Assembly: GCA_027475525.1 (NCBI GenBank)
Contig: JAMWFC010000115.1
Location: 310,001 to 374,000, forward strand
Origin: Macrolepiota albuminosa
Lineage: Eukaryota > Basidiomycota > Agaricomycetes > Agaricales > Agaricaceae
DNA length: 64,000 bases
Reading direction: 5' to 3'
Shown: piece by piece, positions 46,501 to 58,240 of the stretch
How positions within the stretch are numbered: the first letter of the stretch is position 1
How the letters are laid out: each line of letters starts with the position of its first letter
Notes under the pieces: model-generated
Databases searched by the model: none
What the model was told of the DNA's origin: nothing
The model's input: the letters and a program-made list of their open reading frames with translations, nothing else
Position numbers and translations under genes: made by a program

Positions 46501-49500
46501 CTATCATTCAAATGGCGCGTGCTCTCGTAGAACAGATCGGTCGTCCACTTGAGCTTGATACCGATGGGATTTGGTGCATGCTTCCTGGCGTATTTCCCGA
46601 AAACTTCAAATTTGAACTCACCAACGGAAAAACCATCGGTTTTTCCTATCCCTGTACTATGCTCAATCACCTCGTCCACGACCGGTTTACAAATGATCAG
46701 TACCATGATTTTAATCCCGAGACGGGTGAATACGAAATACACAGTGAAAACTCGATCTTCTTCGAACTGGACGGACCCTACCGTGCTATGATCCTTCCGT
46801 CTTCGAAAGAAGAGGATAAGTTGCTCAAGAAGCGCTATGCTGTTTTCAATGATGATGGCAGCCTTGCTGAATTGAAGGGCTTCGAGGTCAAACGTCGTGG
46901 GGAACTTCAACTCATCAAGATCTTCCAATCTCAGTTGTTTGAGAAATTCTTACTTGGCACGACGACCCAGGAGTGCTATTCTGCGGTAGCTGAGGTGGCC
47001 GACCAATGGCTTGATGTTCTTTTCAGCAAGGCCGATAGCTTGGGCGACGATGAATTAGTTGACTTGATCGCAGAGAATCGAAGCATGTCCAAGACTTTAG
47101 CGGAATATGCAGGACAGAAGTCAACTTCAATCAGCACGGCAAAGCGTTTAGCTGAATTCCTCGGCGATCAAATGGTTAAAGACAAAGGCCTTGCCTGCAA
47201 ATTCATCATCTCTGCTAAGCCAATGGGTGCCCCTGTGACTGAACGTGCCGTCCCTGTGGCAATTTTTTCAGCAGAGGAAAGCATCAAACGAACGTACCTT
47301 CGCAAGTGGCTTAAAGATAGCAGTCTCGTAAATTTCGACCTTCGGTCAATCCTGGATTGGCAATACTACATTGAGCGTCTGGGCTCTGTGATCCAGAAAC
47401 TCATTACGATCCCCGCGGCTATGCAGAAAGTTTCGAATCCCGTGCCCCGTATTCGACACCCGGATTGGTTGCATCGCCGAGTAGCAGGTGCTGTTGACAA
47501 ATTCAAGCAGAACAAGGTAACCGACTTCTTTACGCGCATGACGGAAAATAAGTCCAACGAACCAGACGCGATGGACATAGAGGAAATCGGAGAAACAGAA
47601 TCATCACACACTGACCGTCTCCGCATCGGGGTCGTGCACCGTAAAAAGGTCCGCAAACAGTCTCCAGAGCCTGGACCTGAAGATCTTCTGTTGCCAGATC
47701 CATCAGTCAACTATAGCGCCTGGATCAAGGCGATGCGACCGCGATGGAAAAAAAGATACGATGCTCGTTTGGGCGGTTCTGCTACCTCAGCTGTACCAGC
47801 GATGTTCCGAGGAGCGGCGTCCACTAGGGTACGTACTAATTACAGATGGGACATAGTTCAAATTCGACCCACAAAGATCCATGGTCGATTCGATCTGTGG
47901 ATCTCTGCCAATTCAGAACTTCGTCGCATACCACTGCGTATACCGCGTGAATTCTATATTCACCTGAAGCAGCCGAAAAGGGACGACTTTTTTAGAATGG
48001 ACTACTACACTGTTGAAGAAGTCACTAAAAGCCTGCCTCGCGATTTGCCGTGTAACCATCTTTACAAGATCACGGTTCGTGAAGATGTGTACTGTGACAT
48101 ACAAGAGCATTTCATCGACCTGGTCAATGATTCCAATGTAGACGGTGTTTTTGAACTACAGGTGAGAGTTCCTCAACTTTTTTGCCCGTCTATCCTGACG
48201 TCCTTCAAAAAGGTTCCGCTCGTTGTTCGAGGTTTGTTGCGGTTGGGCAAGACATGTGTTGGTGAAGACTCAGGAATAACAATCAACCGTGCAGAGCAGG
48301 TCGGGCTCGAACTAGGCCAATTAAACCGCGCCAGGCAAGCCACATCCCATTCGACATATCTTGATGGTGGCAAGGTTGGAAAATATCTTTTACTCTACCA
48401 TGCTTGCTCTAGCCAACGCGATTTTCACATCTTTGCCCTCTTTCCGCCGACTGGCCCTATCAAACTTCATGTTGTTGATACCAACACTCGCCGGCAAGCT
48501 ATTGCAAGATTACCCGAAACATATGCTGAACTTCTCCACAAGCGAAATCAGATATACGGGCAACCCAACTCCATGCCATACCCAGAAACACGAGATTTTA
48601 CAACAGCGTATCATGGCAATGACATTACAGCTCTGAAGGCAATCTCTCGAGAGCTGGGCCTTATGGAGGACAAGAATTTCATCGTCGTCATCTCTTCCCA
48701 AAGAGAACAATCCTACTTCGACAGGCTTGTTCCGAAACTCGCAAAATTCCCTATCCTTTCCATGTCGAAAGCCAAAGGGCCTCACACACTCGATATCTTT
48801 CCCTTCTATACTCATATTGCTCACAAGATGCTCAGCAGGTATTTGTCTATGGGAGCTTGGATCGATCGTTTGACGTCGCTCGCTGATTATTATGATGTCC
48901 CACTGGGCAACATCGAGGGGGATCAGCCTCTCGCCATGTCCGACATCAGTTTTGCGCGCCGCTTGATTGAGCAAGACATCGTCTTGTGGTGGTCCCATGG
49001 AGAGAATCCTGACCTCGGAGGTATAGAAAACGACCAGAGGCCGACTGAAGAGCTTCCAAACACGGAATTCCTTTCTCCTGGTGCATATGCCAATGTCTGC
49101 CTTGAGGTCTCAGTCCGCAACCTCGCTGTTGACTCAGTCCTTCAATCTGTCATGGTGAACGAATTGGAAGGTAGTGGAGGTGCCACTGCGTTCGACTCCA
49201 TATCCCATACTATTGATGAGTACAAGAATGGTGATGCTCCTCGCGACTTAACGCTTGGCGAATCAAATGTATCAACCCTCATGTTTAGCACTCTAAAGGC
49301 CATGATCAAGGCATGGCTCTTGGACAAAATTCGGGCTAACTTCAATAGCCCTGCGACACTTACTATTGACCACTTCTGGCGTTGGATCAGCTCAAGTGCA
49401 TCAAGTTTGTACGACCCCAGTCTCCATCGTTTCGTCCATGGTCTTATGCGAAAAACGTTCATACAACTTCTCGCAGAGTTCAAAAGGCTGGGATCTCACG

Positions 49501-50693
49501 TTGTCTATGCTGACTTCAGCCGGATACTTCTTGCGACATCGAAACCTCCCGGCACAGCACACGCTTATGCCACTTATATAACGACCGCAGTCACTTCCAA
49601 TGAGCTCTTCCAACACATCTATCTCAATACAGAACGGTTTTATGATTTCCTCCTCTTCATGGATCAGGCCAATATGGGTGGCATTGTGTGCGAAAACCCC
49701 TTAGCTCTGGAGCCACCAGAAGAGTTGGCATTAGAGATGCAGTGGAACATCCAAGAATTCCTTCCGCCAGCCATTCAAAGCGACTTCCACAATGCTGTGC
49801 AATACTTTATCGTGGAGTCGTTCAAGATCAAACAAAAGACAAATGGCGCATCGAGAATCCCGTTGCGCATGGTACAGAATGGCGGCGCTCCCGAACTTAG
49901 CCAGCGCGACGTTGGAAAGGCGGATGAGATGGAAGCCATTACAGAGTTCATTCAACGTCGTCTTACACGCAAAATGCTGAAGGTTGTGAAAGATGTCGAA
50001 GATCGGTATACAGATTCTCTCATACAGGAGCAGCCAGAAGAGAATTTCAATTTCGAGACCAAGCCCGGCTCGTACCTTCATTTGAATAATCCTTCGTTAG
50101 AACTGATCAAAACAATGTGTGCGACCTTTGCTCTCGCCAAGGATTACCGAATCGAAATTGGTGTCATGAAAAGGAACTTGTTGGACCTTATTGGTGTCAG
50201 GGAATTTGCTGATGAGGCGATCTTCCGCAATCCTTGTGAGCCACTCAAGCTACCTAATGTTCCTTGTCGTCATTGTGACGCTCTTCGCGACTTCGATTTC
50301 TGTCGTGACCCGGAGCTCATCCCCAATAATCTCGACATCTCGACCAAGTGGTTCTGTTCCAATTGTGGAGGCGAATATGACAAGACGACCATCGAATTTG
50401 CCTTGATGCAGATGGTGGCAGTGCTCGAGCGAAACTTTGCGCAGCAGGACCTACGCTGCTCAAAGTGCCAACAGATACGGTCTGATGATGTTGCCATGTT
50501 TTGTCAATGTTCTGGGACACAAGTTCTTACCGTTAGCAAAGTGGATGTGCGTCGCAAACTGCGCACGATTGTGAATATCGCAACTCTTCACAACATGGGA
50601 CGGCTGAAGGTACGTATGATCATCACTTTGTTTGACCAACTTTTGCTCACATTGATTTAGGAGCGTGCCCAGTTTGCCCATAGCAACTGGTGA
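43548..50693 (+). CDS. pol2: DNA polymerase epsilon catalytic subunit
   Basis: Nine exons (43548-43829, 43885-44010, 44060-44785, 44834-45150, 45207-45387, 45449-45634, 45684-48161, 48213-50609, 50661-50693) give 2241 aa, close to yeast Pol2 (2222). It is the leading-strand replicase. The 3'-5' exonuclease motifs are intact: Exo I FDIETT near 313, Exo [10 protein letters not shown] near 401, Exo [15 protein letters not shown] near 496. So are polymerase motifs A ([14 protein letters not shown], near 663), B ([12 protein letters not shown], near 847) and C (LDTDGIW, near 898). Cysteines of the CysX [4Fe-4S] site are seen ([14 protein letters not shown]). The inactive C-terminal polymerase half ends in two zinc motifs ([13 protein letters not shown]...[12 protein letters not shown]...CQC). 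The N-terminus is Arg-Gly rich. Introns 3 and 7 are in frame and easily read through. Confidence 0.97.
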
Positions 50694-51493
50694 AGCTGTG
50701 GAAACTTGGAATGATAATTCCATGCATACCCATTTGTTCGATACCCTAACGACAATGTTTTATTCTTTCAAAATATGATGAATACGCTGACCAAGACGAT
50801 TTCTGAGAATCTTGTGTGGTTGGAACCTTTTTTAACAGTCTCATAGAGTAAAATGGTCTTTTAATGCTGTGGTGCTTGTGACTCAAGCTTGCTTTAACCT
50901 ATGCTTCATTAGCGTTCGTGATGATGCGTCTACTCAAGGAGTGTCACGTCTTGTTGAAATTTTCCTCAAACAGTGCACCTCGTTAATGTTGTTTCTCTTG
51001 CCGTGGCATTCAGCGATAGGACGTGACTGCTTTGTGCGCCACAGGAATCATTACGATGTGAAGCTTCTACAGGGCGATGGTTGTGAATGTTGATTTCTTG
51101 GGGTACGCCCGGATAGTTGATAAAGCTGGGCAGATTGAGCAGACTGTTTAGACGTGGCATCACTCGCGGTGAGGTGCCGATGCATCCATCACTCTCAGTA
51201 TAAGTTGATCTTCAATTTACAACTGACTTTACTATGAGGAAACTTGCCTCCAGGGGTCAATTACAGTTACGCCTCAGGAATGGCTGTCTTTCTGCTGTGG
51301 CTGCATGCGTCTTGAACCATCGAACTTCCGGATGAGATGACAAAAGGGACATCGCATACAATGTACTGTACTGTACTACAGAAGAGGAACACAGCAACCA
51401 CCCCTGCTGAATCAATTGATAACAGCCGAGTAAGCCGACCTAAAATGACAAAATCTGAGAAATAGCCCATGGAGGAGGCAATGGAGATATGGC
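50694..51493. other. Convergent intergenic region
   Basis: This is the 3' region between the plus-strand polymerase gene and the minus-strand GH12 gene. I see no gene or repeat in it. Confidence 0.5.
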
Positions 51494-52491
51494 TTACACT
51501 GTCAAGGTAGCAGACCCTGAGGTAGCTTCCGTGCCAGCCTCAAAAGTCGTCAAAAATTGTGAACTGCTCAAACCCTGGTTCGAGGTCAAGTACTAATCCG
51601 AGCATTCATACATGAATTAGTCCATGACGGTCCGATTATTGAACACATACCTTGATAAAAACGTTGATATCCGCGCTGAAGCTCGTAACTACGGCGTTCC
51701 CAGTGGGAAGGAACGAGTAAACATTGTTTACACCATTGGACCCGAAGTAGAGGTTCCTTTGCGACGAGATCACACATTGTCAACGAACGACTCTGGTAAA
51801 GATAATTGGACTCGGACTGACCACGTCCTGCCTCCGAGATTGACGTTGCTTGCCTTGGGCTGGGGGGTTCCATCGGAGTTGAAGACAGCAGAGATTGGGC
51901 CAGCGTTGAAGTTTGCGAGCCAAATCATAATCTCGTTCTGGGCTGATCCGCCTGGACTGGAGGAAGTGAAGAGATCATAGGCAACGTCGGCTACGACGGT
52001 GCCCGAGTTACTCTGAGACCACCTCCAAGTTGACTAGAAGGTTGCTTGTGTTCACTGTCACGTAAGTTTGAGAAAAAATTATTCACATACGGGAATGCTC
52101 GAGATATCTGACAATCTTTGATTCAATCCACTGTTGAGACCGACATTGGTGTAGCTCTTGACACCGTTGCCACCAACCCAGGTCCATGTGTTCTTCCATG
52201 CAATCGTGGTTCCACTCATACTACTGAGAGAAGCGCAATCGGATCCAGAGCTCGCGCCCGAAAGACCCCATTGATCTAGGAATAAAGTGTATTGTCCAAC
52301 AGTGACACTGTCCCATTGACCTGTTAGTGCTCAGTTAGATGTCACATGCGGGCGACTGAGAAGCGTTAAAACATACCACAGTGAGTGGAAGTGTCAACTT
52401 GTCGTTTGACAAGTTCCAACTCTTTAGCGGGGGCCGCGAAGGCCAGAGGAGCCAGAAGAACGATGGAAGCAAGCTTGGGGAAAGAACGCAT
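51494..52491 (-). CDS. Secreted GH12 endoglucanase / xyloglucanase
   Basis: Five exons (52377-52491, 52091-52320, 51822-52033, 51651-51756, 51494-51592) encode 253 aa. The first about 19 residues form a signal peptide ([18 protein letters not shown]), followed by a short propeptide-like ELELVKR. GH12 jelly-roll motifs follow: [31 protein letters not shown] and, at the C-terminus, [10 protein letters not shown]. Glu149 in NEIMIW fits the nucleophile and Glu243 in GTEA the acid/base of this retaining family, which cuts beta-1,4-glucan or xyloglucan outside the cell. Exact specificity cannot be called. A TATA-like box lies 60 bp upstream of the ATG. Confidence 0.93.
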
Positions 52492-52550
52492 GGCTAGCTT
52501 TGGAGTTTGGAATGTTCCACTAAACAAGGACAAAAATCCAACCTCTACTC

Positions 52551-52557
52551 ATTTATA
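52551..52557 (-). promoter_or_regulatory. TATA-like box of the GH12 gene
   Basis: TATAAAT on the minus strand, 60 bp upstream of the start codon, fits the position of a fungal core promoter for an inducible secreted enzyme. Confidence 0.4.
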
Positions 52558-52924
52558 TTCTGAGTCAATGGGTATCTGGCGAGGTGCTTCCGATATTTTA
52601 GTTGCAGCATTCACACATTAACAGACAGGTTAAGAAGAAAAAGCACAACGCTTCAACTGCGCTTCCATTTCTATGACAGATATGTGTTAAGACACGGCCC
52701 GCTCTAAGCAGCGCTTGGAGGTCATCAGGTTGCATCATGTGTCCAAGTCACGAGCGCTGGAGGCCTTTAAATGTCTTCATTGTCTTGTTGAAAGGCGGGT
52801 AGTGGAAAGACAGGGAGGAATCGTGTTTTTGACTAGTTCAAAATGATACATGTGATGTTGATCGGTTGCTAGAGCTGCAAATAGCCATGGTCGATTCCGA
52901 GGTTTAATGGTGGTATCTCCGCTG

Positions 52925-53165
52925 CCGAAACTCCAAGCAAGGCATGAGACACGTCCCGGGCCGCCGAAGAACTCCAGGCCATGGAATGGTCGCCAATTAC
53001 ATACGCCGTCTCTAGAAAATGAAATCGCAGTGTGATAAGGTATTTAGAACATCCCACCAATACAATACATATATCACATTACATCTCGTTTTTAAGGATT
53101 TCACGCCGATGTAGATGAGTTCCTTCCAGTAGCTTTGGCGAGGCGGCAAGATTGATTTCCATCTT
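52925..53165. repeat. Segmental duplication, copy A part 1
   Basis: This is roughly 85 percent identical by eye to 55098-55310, same orientation (shared GGCATGAGACACGTCCCGGG, ACATTACATCTCGTTTT, GATTTCACGCCGATG). It flanks the pseudokinase gene on its left. Confidence 0.85.
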
Positions 53166-53183
53166 GCTGTACCGACATGAGAG

Positions 53184-53360
53184 CCTACGGACAGAAAATA
53201 GCGCCTCAGAAGTCTTTCTGTAATGATAGAGAGAACAACTGTTTTATCATACCTACGGACAGAGAATAGCTAAGGCGTAGGCTATCAGAGTAATAACAAC
53301 TAAGGAAAAATGTGCTCACCGCCTCAGAAGTCTGTCTGTAATGATAGAGAGAACAACAAC
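53184..53360. repeat. Local interspersed direct repeats
   Basis: CCTACGGACAGA-AATAG occurs near 53185 and 53253, and GCCTCAGAAGTCT with CTGTAATGATAGAGAGAACA occurs near 53203 and 53324. They are imperfect, short and of unknown origin. Confidence 0.7.
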
Positions 53361-53514
53361 TCACTGGGTGCAGAGAGACGCGAATTCACTTCCATAATCA
53401 CGTGACCACATCTATCAGCTGACCCTTCCCGGTCAACCACCCACCCTCGCTTGTCAAACCTCTGTACAAAAACCGGAAATCGAAACACAAGACGTCAGGC
53501 CAACAACCTTTGAA

Positions 53515-53612
53515 GTTTAAGGGCGAGCCCAACTGGGAGGTTCGGCATCCGACCTCTCCATTCAACGACATTTAGGCCTTTCCTCTGCATGTAATTCTTG
53601 ATGAACCTCGAC
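53515..53612 (-). pseudogene. Fragment of the GNAT gene 3' end (segmental duplication, copy A part 2)
   Basis: It matches the last about 30 codons of the acetyltransferase at 55985-56095 (GGGCGAGCCCAACTGGGAGG, CATGTAATTCTTGATGAACC) but lacks about 16 bp internally and continues into nothing. It is a non-functional remnant in direct orientation. Confidence 0.85.
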
Positions 53613-53694
53613 CAAATATCAACACGTATCAACGTATATCAACCCTCAACGACAGAACGAATATCTTCATAAATCACTTTAGCCTCCTCAACCG

Positions 53695-54836
53695 ATGTCT
53701 CTCTCACTCAAATTCTCTTCCGACATCCAATCACGGTTTCTAAGGGCAGTAGCTTCAAACGAGGTTACTTTCTATGAAAGCAGTTCCATCAAACTTATAC
53801 AACCAGGCGTTGTTGCCACCATTGATGTGACTGGAAGCATGCCTGGATACTTCCAACGTGACGAATTCCATTTTATGGGAAGGATGGTGCTGCCTAATGA
53901 GCCTTCCCCTTCTGACGTTGTCGTCAAGATATTATTCTTTGGTGGTAATAAAGAGTTTTATTCTAAAACACTCCTGAGTTATTATCAAGAAGCGAAATTG
54001 TATCAAGACCATCTGTGCAAAAACGAATCCCTCTATGGAACAGGAGTCCCGAAGTGCTATGGATTGTATGAAACCAAGCTCTATTGGAAAAGCTATGGCA
54101 AGCTTGTTGATTGTGCTTGTGTGGTGTATCAGTACTATGGTTCAAGCACGAACTTGCCATGGTCGACAAGCAGTGGCCTTTCAGACTTTGGGTGAACAAC
54201 TTTTCTCCTGCTGTTAAAACCTTGACTTAACTTTCAATCCAAGTGTTCAGGCTGTAAAGCTTTTGCTGGAAATGCACAAGAGCGGCATTAGGCACAATAA
54301 TCTTCGCCTTGATGAAAATATCACATGCCTTGACAATAAACCATTCTTTGTAAATTTTTCTCATGCACGCTATCATGATTGCCCAGACAAGGAATTCAAG
54401 TATCCTGCCCGGCTCTTTGATGTGGACAAAAATACCTTCAAGTGCATTGAATTACGTGACTTCTTCACAGAATTGCGGTACGAGGTGGCACCTCGTAAGT
54501 CTCGTTTGAAGTTTGCCCTGCATAACTAGCTGACACTTGAAAGGTAAATTCCATTGGTATGGATATGACATAAGTTATTGCAATGTGGAATCTCTTGACA
54601 GCATCTTTCAACACAAACGAAGAACGGATTTTGATGAGGATGACACAATTGAGGAACAGTGGGAACATGCGGTGAAGGCGTGGAAATTTCTGTGTGCTAA
54701 TTGGTCTTCATATCATACCGGAAAGGCCCCAGAAGTGGGTGATACGTCTTTTGAGGCCTATCAGGCAAGGTGTGATGAAGAGATCATCTACAGTGATGAT
54801 GAATACGAATACTACATTATTGACGAAGAAGAGTAG
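53695..54836 (+). CDS. Protein-kinase-like protein, predicted pseudokinase
   Basis: Exons 53695-54191, 54244-54494 and 54544-54836 (introns 52 and 49 bp) give 346 aa. The fold signature is of the protein-kinase-like superfamily: DVVVKILFF (VAIK-like lysine), a YQEAKLYQ helix, a hinge-like CVVYQYYG, then GIRHNNLRLDENI where HxD would stand, and PFFVNFSHARY where the metal-binding DFG/DxxxA would stand. Both key aspartates are Asn here (HNN, VNF), so phosphotransfer is unlikely. The C-terminus is very acidic (SDDEYEYYIIDEEE). Family and role are unknown. The gene lies between the two arms of a segmental duplication. Confidence 0.72.
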
Positions 54837-55984
54837 TTAGAAATATGAACGTTGTCCTTACTACAGGTTGCGCTATGAAGTGATCTCACTTGCGATTAGA
54901 GTTCGGCAAAGCATGGCTTCTATTCTCTTTAAATCCTATGGGACAAGCGAGAACCTGTCCCTAGCTGGTCGAGTCTTTCCATCAATAGTTCTTGGAGCAT
55001 CAAGCATGCACGGCCCTGTTGCACGGCCGGCCACTAATAGTTGATACTGCTGCATATTCATTTTTGCGCTTCTAATATGTCTCAAATATGTCGAAGGATG
55101 TCAAAGGCATGAGACACGTCCCGGGCCCTCGCAGAACTCCAGGGCCATGGAATATCGCCAATTACATATACACCATTCCTAGGGATGAAATCGCAGGGTG
55201 ATAAGGCATGCCACCAATAAAAGTACATATAGCACATTACATCTCGTTTTCAAAGGATTTCACGCCGATGCAGATGAGTTCCTTTCATTAGCTTTGGTGA
55301 GGCGGCAATATTCTATCTCTCCTTATATCTGCTACAGAACTTGTGGCAAGGTCAAACCTCTTTCTGATGAATACTACCGTTACTTTAGTTATCGTTGAGA
55401 GACTCGGTAGGGAAATTGTATAAAGCTCACTACCAACAACAGGCGCTCATAGGCGCTCACAACACAGCTTCAATAAACCAGAATTTGCGTTCTTTCCCCT
55501 AGTTTCAAAGGCCTTTTGTCCACTTCAAAGGGTACATGGAGCATTTGGTAGTCATCAAACTCCTTTTGCCGCTGAAAAGAACAAAATGGTCACTGACTGC
55601 AGCGTACAAAAACTGGAAATTGAAATCAACTTGTGTACTTGATACCAGCGCAATTCCAGCCTTGAATTGACCATTGATTGTATCAATGATGAGATCACGC
55701 TTGATATTGACGACTCCTCCAAAAGGAATCATTCCCGAGTCAGCGCTCATACGAGACCTTACCACTGAGCAACGCAAACCTGAGTAGAACTCGCCTTCGA
55801 CGTGGAATAGAAATTTCTACGTATACGTACTTTTTCTGACTGATACCATAGTGTCGCTGGGCATGAAGTCAGATATTGGCACGATTGTGTTCACTGCACG
55901 AGTTGTGTGGCCTTAACTCTCCAGATCGCACAATGTATTCACCTAGAAGGCCTCAGGCCATAAGCTTCAAGTTGTAACGAGTTT
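54837..55984. other. Intergenic region with segmental duplication copy B
   Basis: It contains 55098-55310, the counterpart of 52925-53165. A minus-strand open frame at 55505-55777 with GT/AG-like edges might belong to a small gene, but no domain is recognisable and part of it (near 55606) also recurs degenerately in copy A, so it is left uncalled. Confidence 0.5.
55098..55310. repeat. Segmental duplication, copy B part 1
   Basis: This is the direct counterpart of 52925-53165. Together with the GNAT 3' end at 55985-56095 it shows that a block of at least 0.6-0.9 kb was duplicated around the pseudokinase gene. Confidence 0.85.
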
Positions 55985-56868
55985 TTAAGGGCGAGCCCAA
56001 CTGGGAGGCTCAGCATCCGACATTCTCCATTCAACGACATTCAAATTACGCCACTGGCCATTCCTCTGCATGTAATTCTTGATGAACCTCGTCTGCTTGA
56101 AGCCGCATTTTTGAAAAACTCGAAAACTGCCCACGTTTCCTTCAAATGCCGAAGTGACGACATGGCGTACTCCCATTCTCGGAACGGCCCAGTCCCACAG
56201 GAGCGTCTGTAGCGCGTCCGTCATGATTCCCCGACCATGGTGGGTGGAGGTGAGGTGGTCTAGTAGTAGCCGAGTCATCAGCTACAGATCGCGGGACTTG
56301 GGAGTAAGTAGAAACTTACTTCCGACGGACCAGATGATGTTTGGGTCACCCACGGGTAGAGACATGTTTTTCTCGAGCGATTTCGTTGTTTTCTCCTCGT
56401 CATCTGCTTCGTCGGGAGGCACTAAGAGTTTTCCATCCTTGGCTCTGACGATACTAATGTCGCCCAAAAATATGTCGGAGCCGTCGTCCAGAACTTCGCG
56501 GATGGCTCTAACGGGACAGTTGCCCACAAGCACACGTTCTGGCAGCTCACGCGCCGCCTCGAGTTCTGCTTGAGAGAGGTCGCAGGTGACCTTGAACTTT
56601 TCGTACATGGCTTCAGCATGTTCTAGTCCGAAGGTTTAGCCAATGAAGTGTGGAGTCTAAAGGAGCATATACACGTACCTGGGAGGAATGGGAATGGCGG
56701 GCTTCCGAGCCATTCATATATACGAGGATCGTTCATATTGGCTACGTATGCTAGAACATCCTCAGGGCGAGGAGGGGTGAGGATGATGTTCTTATGGTTT
56801 CTTAATTGAAGGAAAGGTTCTCCAGTTTTTGAATTGACTTGTAGTGGGTAGAACTGCGAGTTTTCCAT
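55985..56868 (-). CDS. GNAT family N-acetyltransferase
   Basis: Three exons (56679-56868, 56320-56622, 55985-56259; introns 56 and 60 bp) encode 255 aa. N-terminal LQLRNHKNIILTPPRPEDV and a WLGSPPFPF segment lead to the GNAT core: GDISIVR (strand), IIWSVGNHLTSTHHGRGIMT (the acetyl-CoA pyrophosphate loop HHGRGI) and GSFRVFQKCGFKQ. This is the RimJ/RimL-like acetyltransferase_3 type common in fungi. The acceptor is unknown: a small molecule, amino acid or peptide N-terminus. Intron 2 was placed at GTAAGT/ACTAG because only that choice gives the conserved SVG-NHL join. Its 3' end is duplicated at 53515-53612. Confidence 0.88.
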
Positions 56869-57298
56869 GCTTATCGTCAATAGTGGAAATCGACCTTTAT
56901 TCTTTCGTTCTCGGATGTTTTGTGTAGAGGTCGATCCAGTGATCCGGTGTGGGTCGACAAGGTCACAGGGGCAATCGAGCAAGATTTCAGAGGACTTGTC
57001 ATGGGCTCTATGTCTGGAAGCTATGCACGTATATGTTACGGTCGTATTTTAGACTGAAGACTCGGAATTTGAGTTAGTCGCCGAGAAACAGTGGCTCATT
57101 CATGCAGTCCTAGTGTACATGTGTCCATAGAGCGTAGGTAGATGTCACAATAGTAACATAAGATAAGCAGCAAGTTGATGCACACAACCAACACACTGCT
57201 TTAGGGAATGGTACATATTCGTGACTTAAAGTCTTCTACTCTATGTACAGGGTGCTAATTGGATTTATCCAGTACGGGAGTGATGGCACAAGGCAGAT
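56869..57298. other. Intergenic region
   Basis: No feature is recognised in 430 bp between two minus-strand genes. Confidence 0.5.
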
Positions 57299-57839
57299 CT
57301 AGCCGATGTGTTTGATGTTGTCTACAGTCTCCCCTTTCTTTTCTTTCTCTGCTTTGTGAGAACCAGCCGGAGACACCGTAGCTGCCTGCTCCTTCTCTTC
57401 ATGGTGTTCCTCAGTTTTCTCAAATGGGCTGTTGTTCTGAAAGACCGATTGAAATGTCGTGTATGACCATAATGAAAGTGCATACTACCTTCATATCGTG
57501 CTCTCTCTCCCTTCGCTTGAGCTCTCCGCTTACCATCATCTTTCCGTGTTCGACCAGCTCATGGTTGTGTGTAAGGTGACCCTTTAGCTCTTCCTCATAA
57601 CCTTTAACCCTTTCTCCAATGGTCTATCATTTACGGGCGTTGAGATGCTAGCATGGTATGCATCGAATGGAGGTTCTACTAACCGGACCAAGGTGATACT
57701 GAGGTCCATATCCGACCTTTCCAGCATGTCTCTGTGGAGGATATACGGTACCAGCAGTGGCTAGATCAGCAGACTCGGAAGAACCATCACTGTTGTTTGA
57801 GGTTGCTTTTCCAGCAGCAGAGATATTGGAAGAAGACAT
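57299..57839 (-). CDS. Small conserved fungal protein of unknown function
   Basis: Three exons (57684-57839, 57489-57623, 57299-57436; introns 60 and 52 bp) encode 142 aa, all phases closing. The N-terminus is Ser/Ala-rich and ends in HAGKVGYGPQYHLGP. The middle is a charged helix (GERVKGYEEELKGHLTHN, HELVEHGKMMVSGELKRRE), and the C-terminus is Lys/Glu-rich. There is no signal peptide, membrane segment or catalytic motif. The helix resembles small basidiomycete proteins of unknown function. A stress or structural role would be guesswork. Confidence 0.78.
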
Positions 57840-58240
57840 ATCGCGTCAAGTCTGAATTTCAAAGTTTGGTAGATTTAAAGGAGCTCGAGAGTTCTAGACG
57901 TCTCTCCCACGATGACGCCATTGACTGAAAGAGGGTGGTTATATTTTTAGGTTTGATTGTTTTCGACTTCATAGAGCATCTTTTTCTGAGCTGGCATGCT
58001 TCTGGCATCAAGAAACGTGCGGAAATCGTTCTATTTACTGCTTTTTTCGCGAGAAAAGTGCTTTAAAAGCCTGCGCCTTTACCCTATGTTGAATTTGGAA
58101 AAAATAACGCACGTGGGGTTGCGTCCATATGCAATGGCAATGAAAAGAAGGATATTCTTCCCTGGAGTGTTATTCCGGGAAGTTTCTTGATATCTGGGAG
58201 CTAAGGCTGGCTCGGAGAACATTTGTACTTGTTACGCGCA
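57840..58240. promoter_or_regulatory. Divergent intergenic region
   Basis: This 401-bp region between the small unknown gene (minus) and the GH92 gene (plus) must hold both promoters. No clear motif is seen. Confidence 0.35.
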
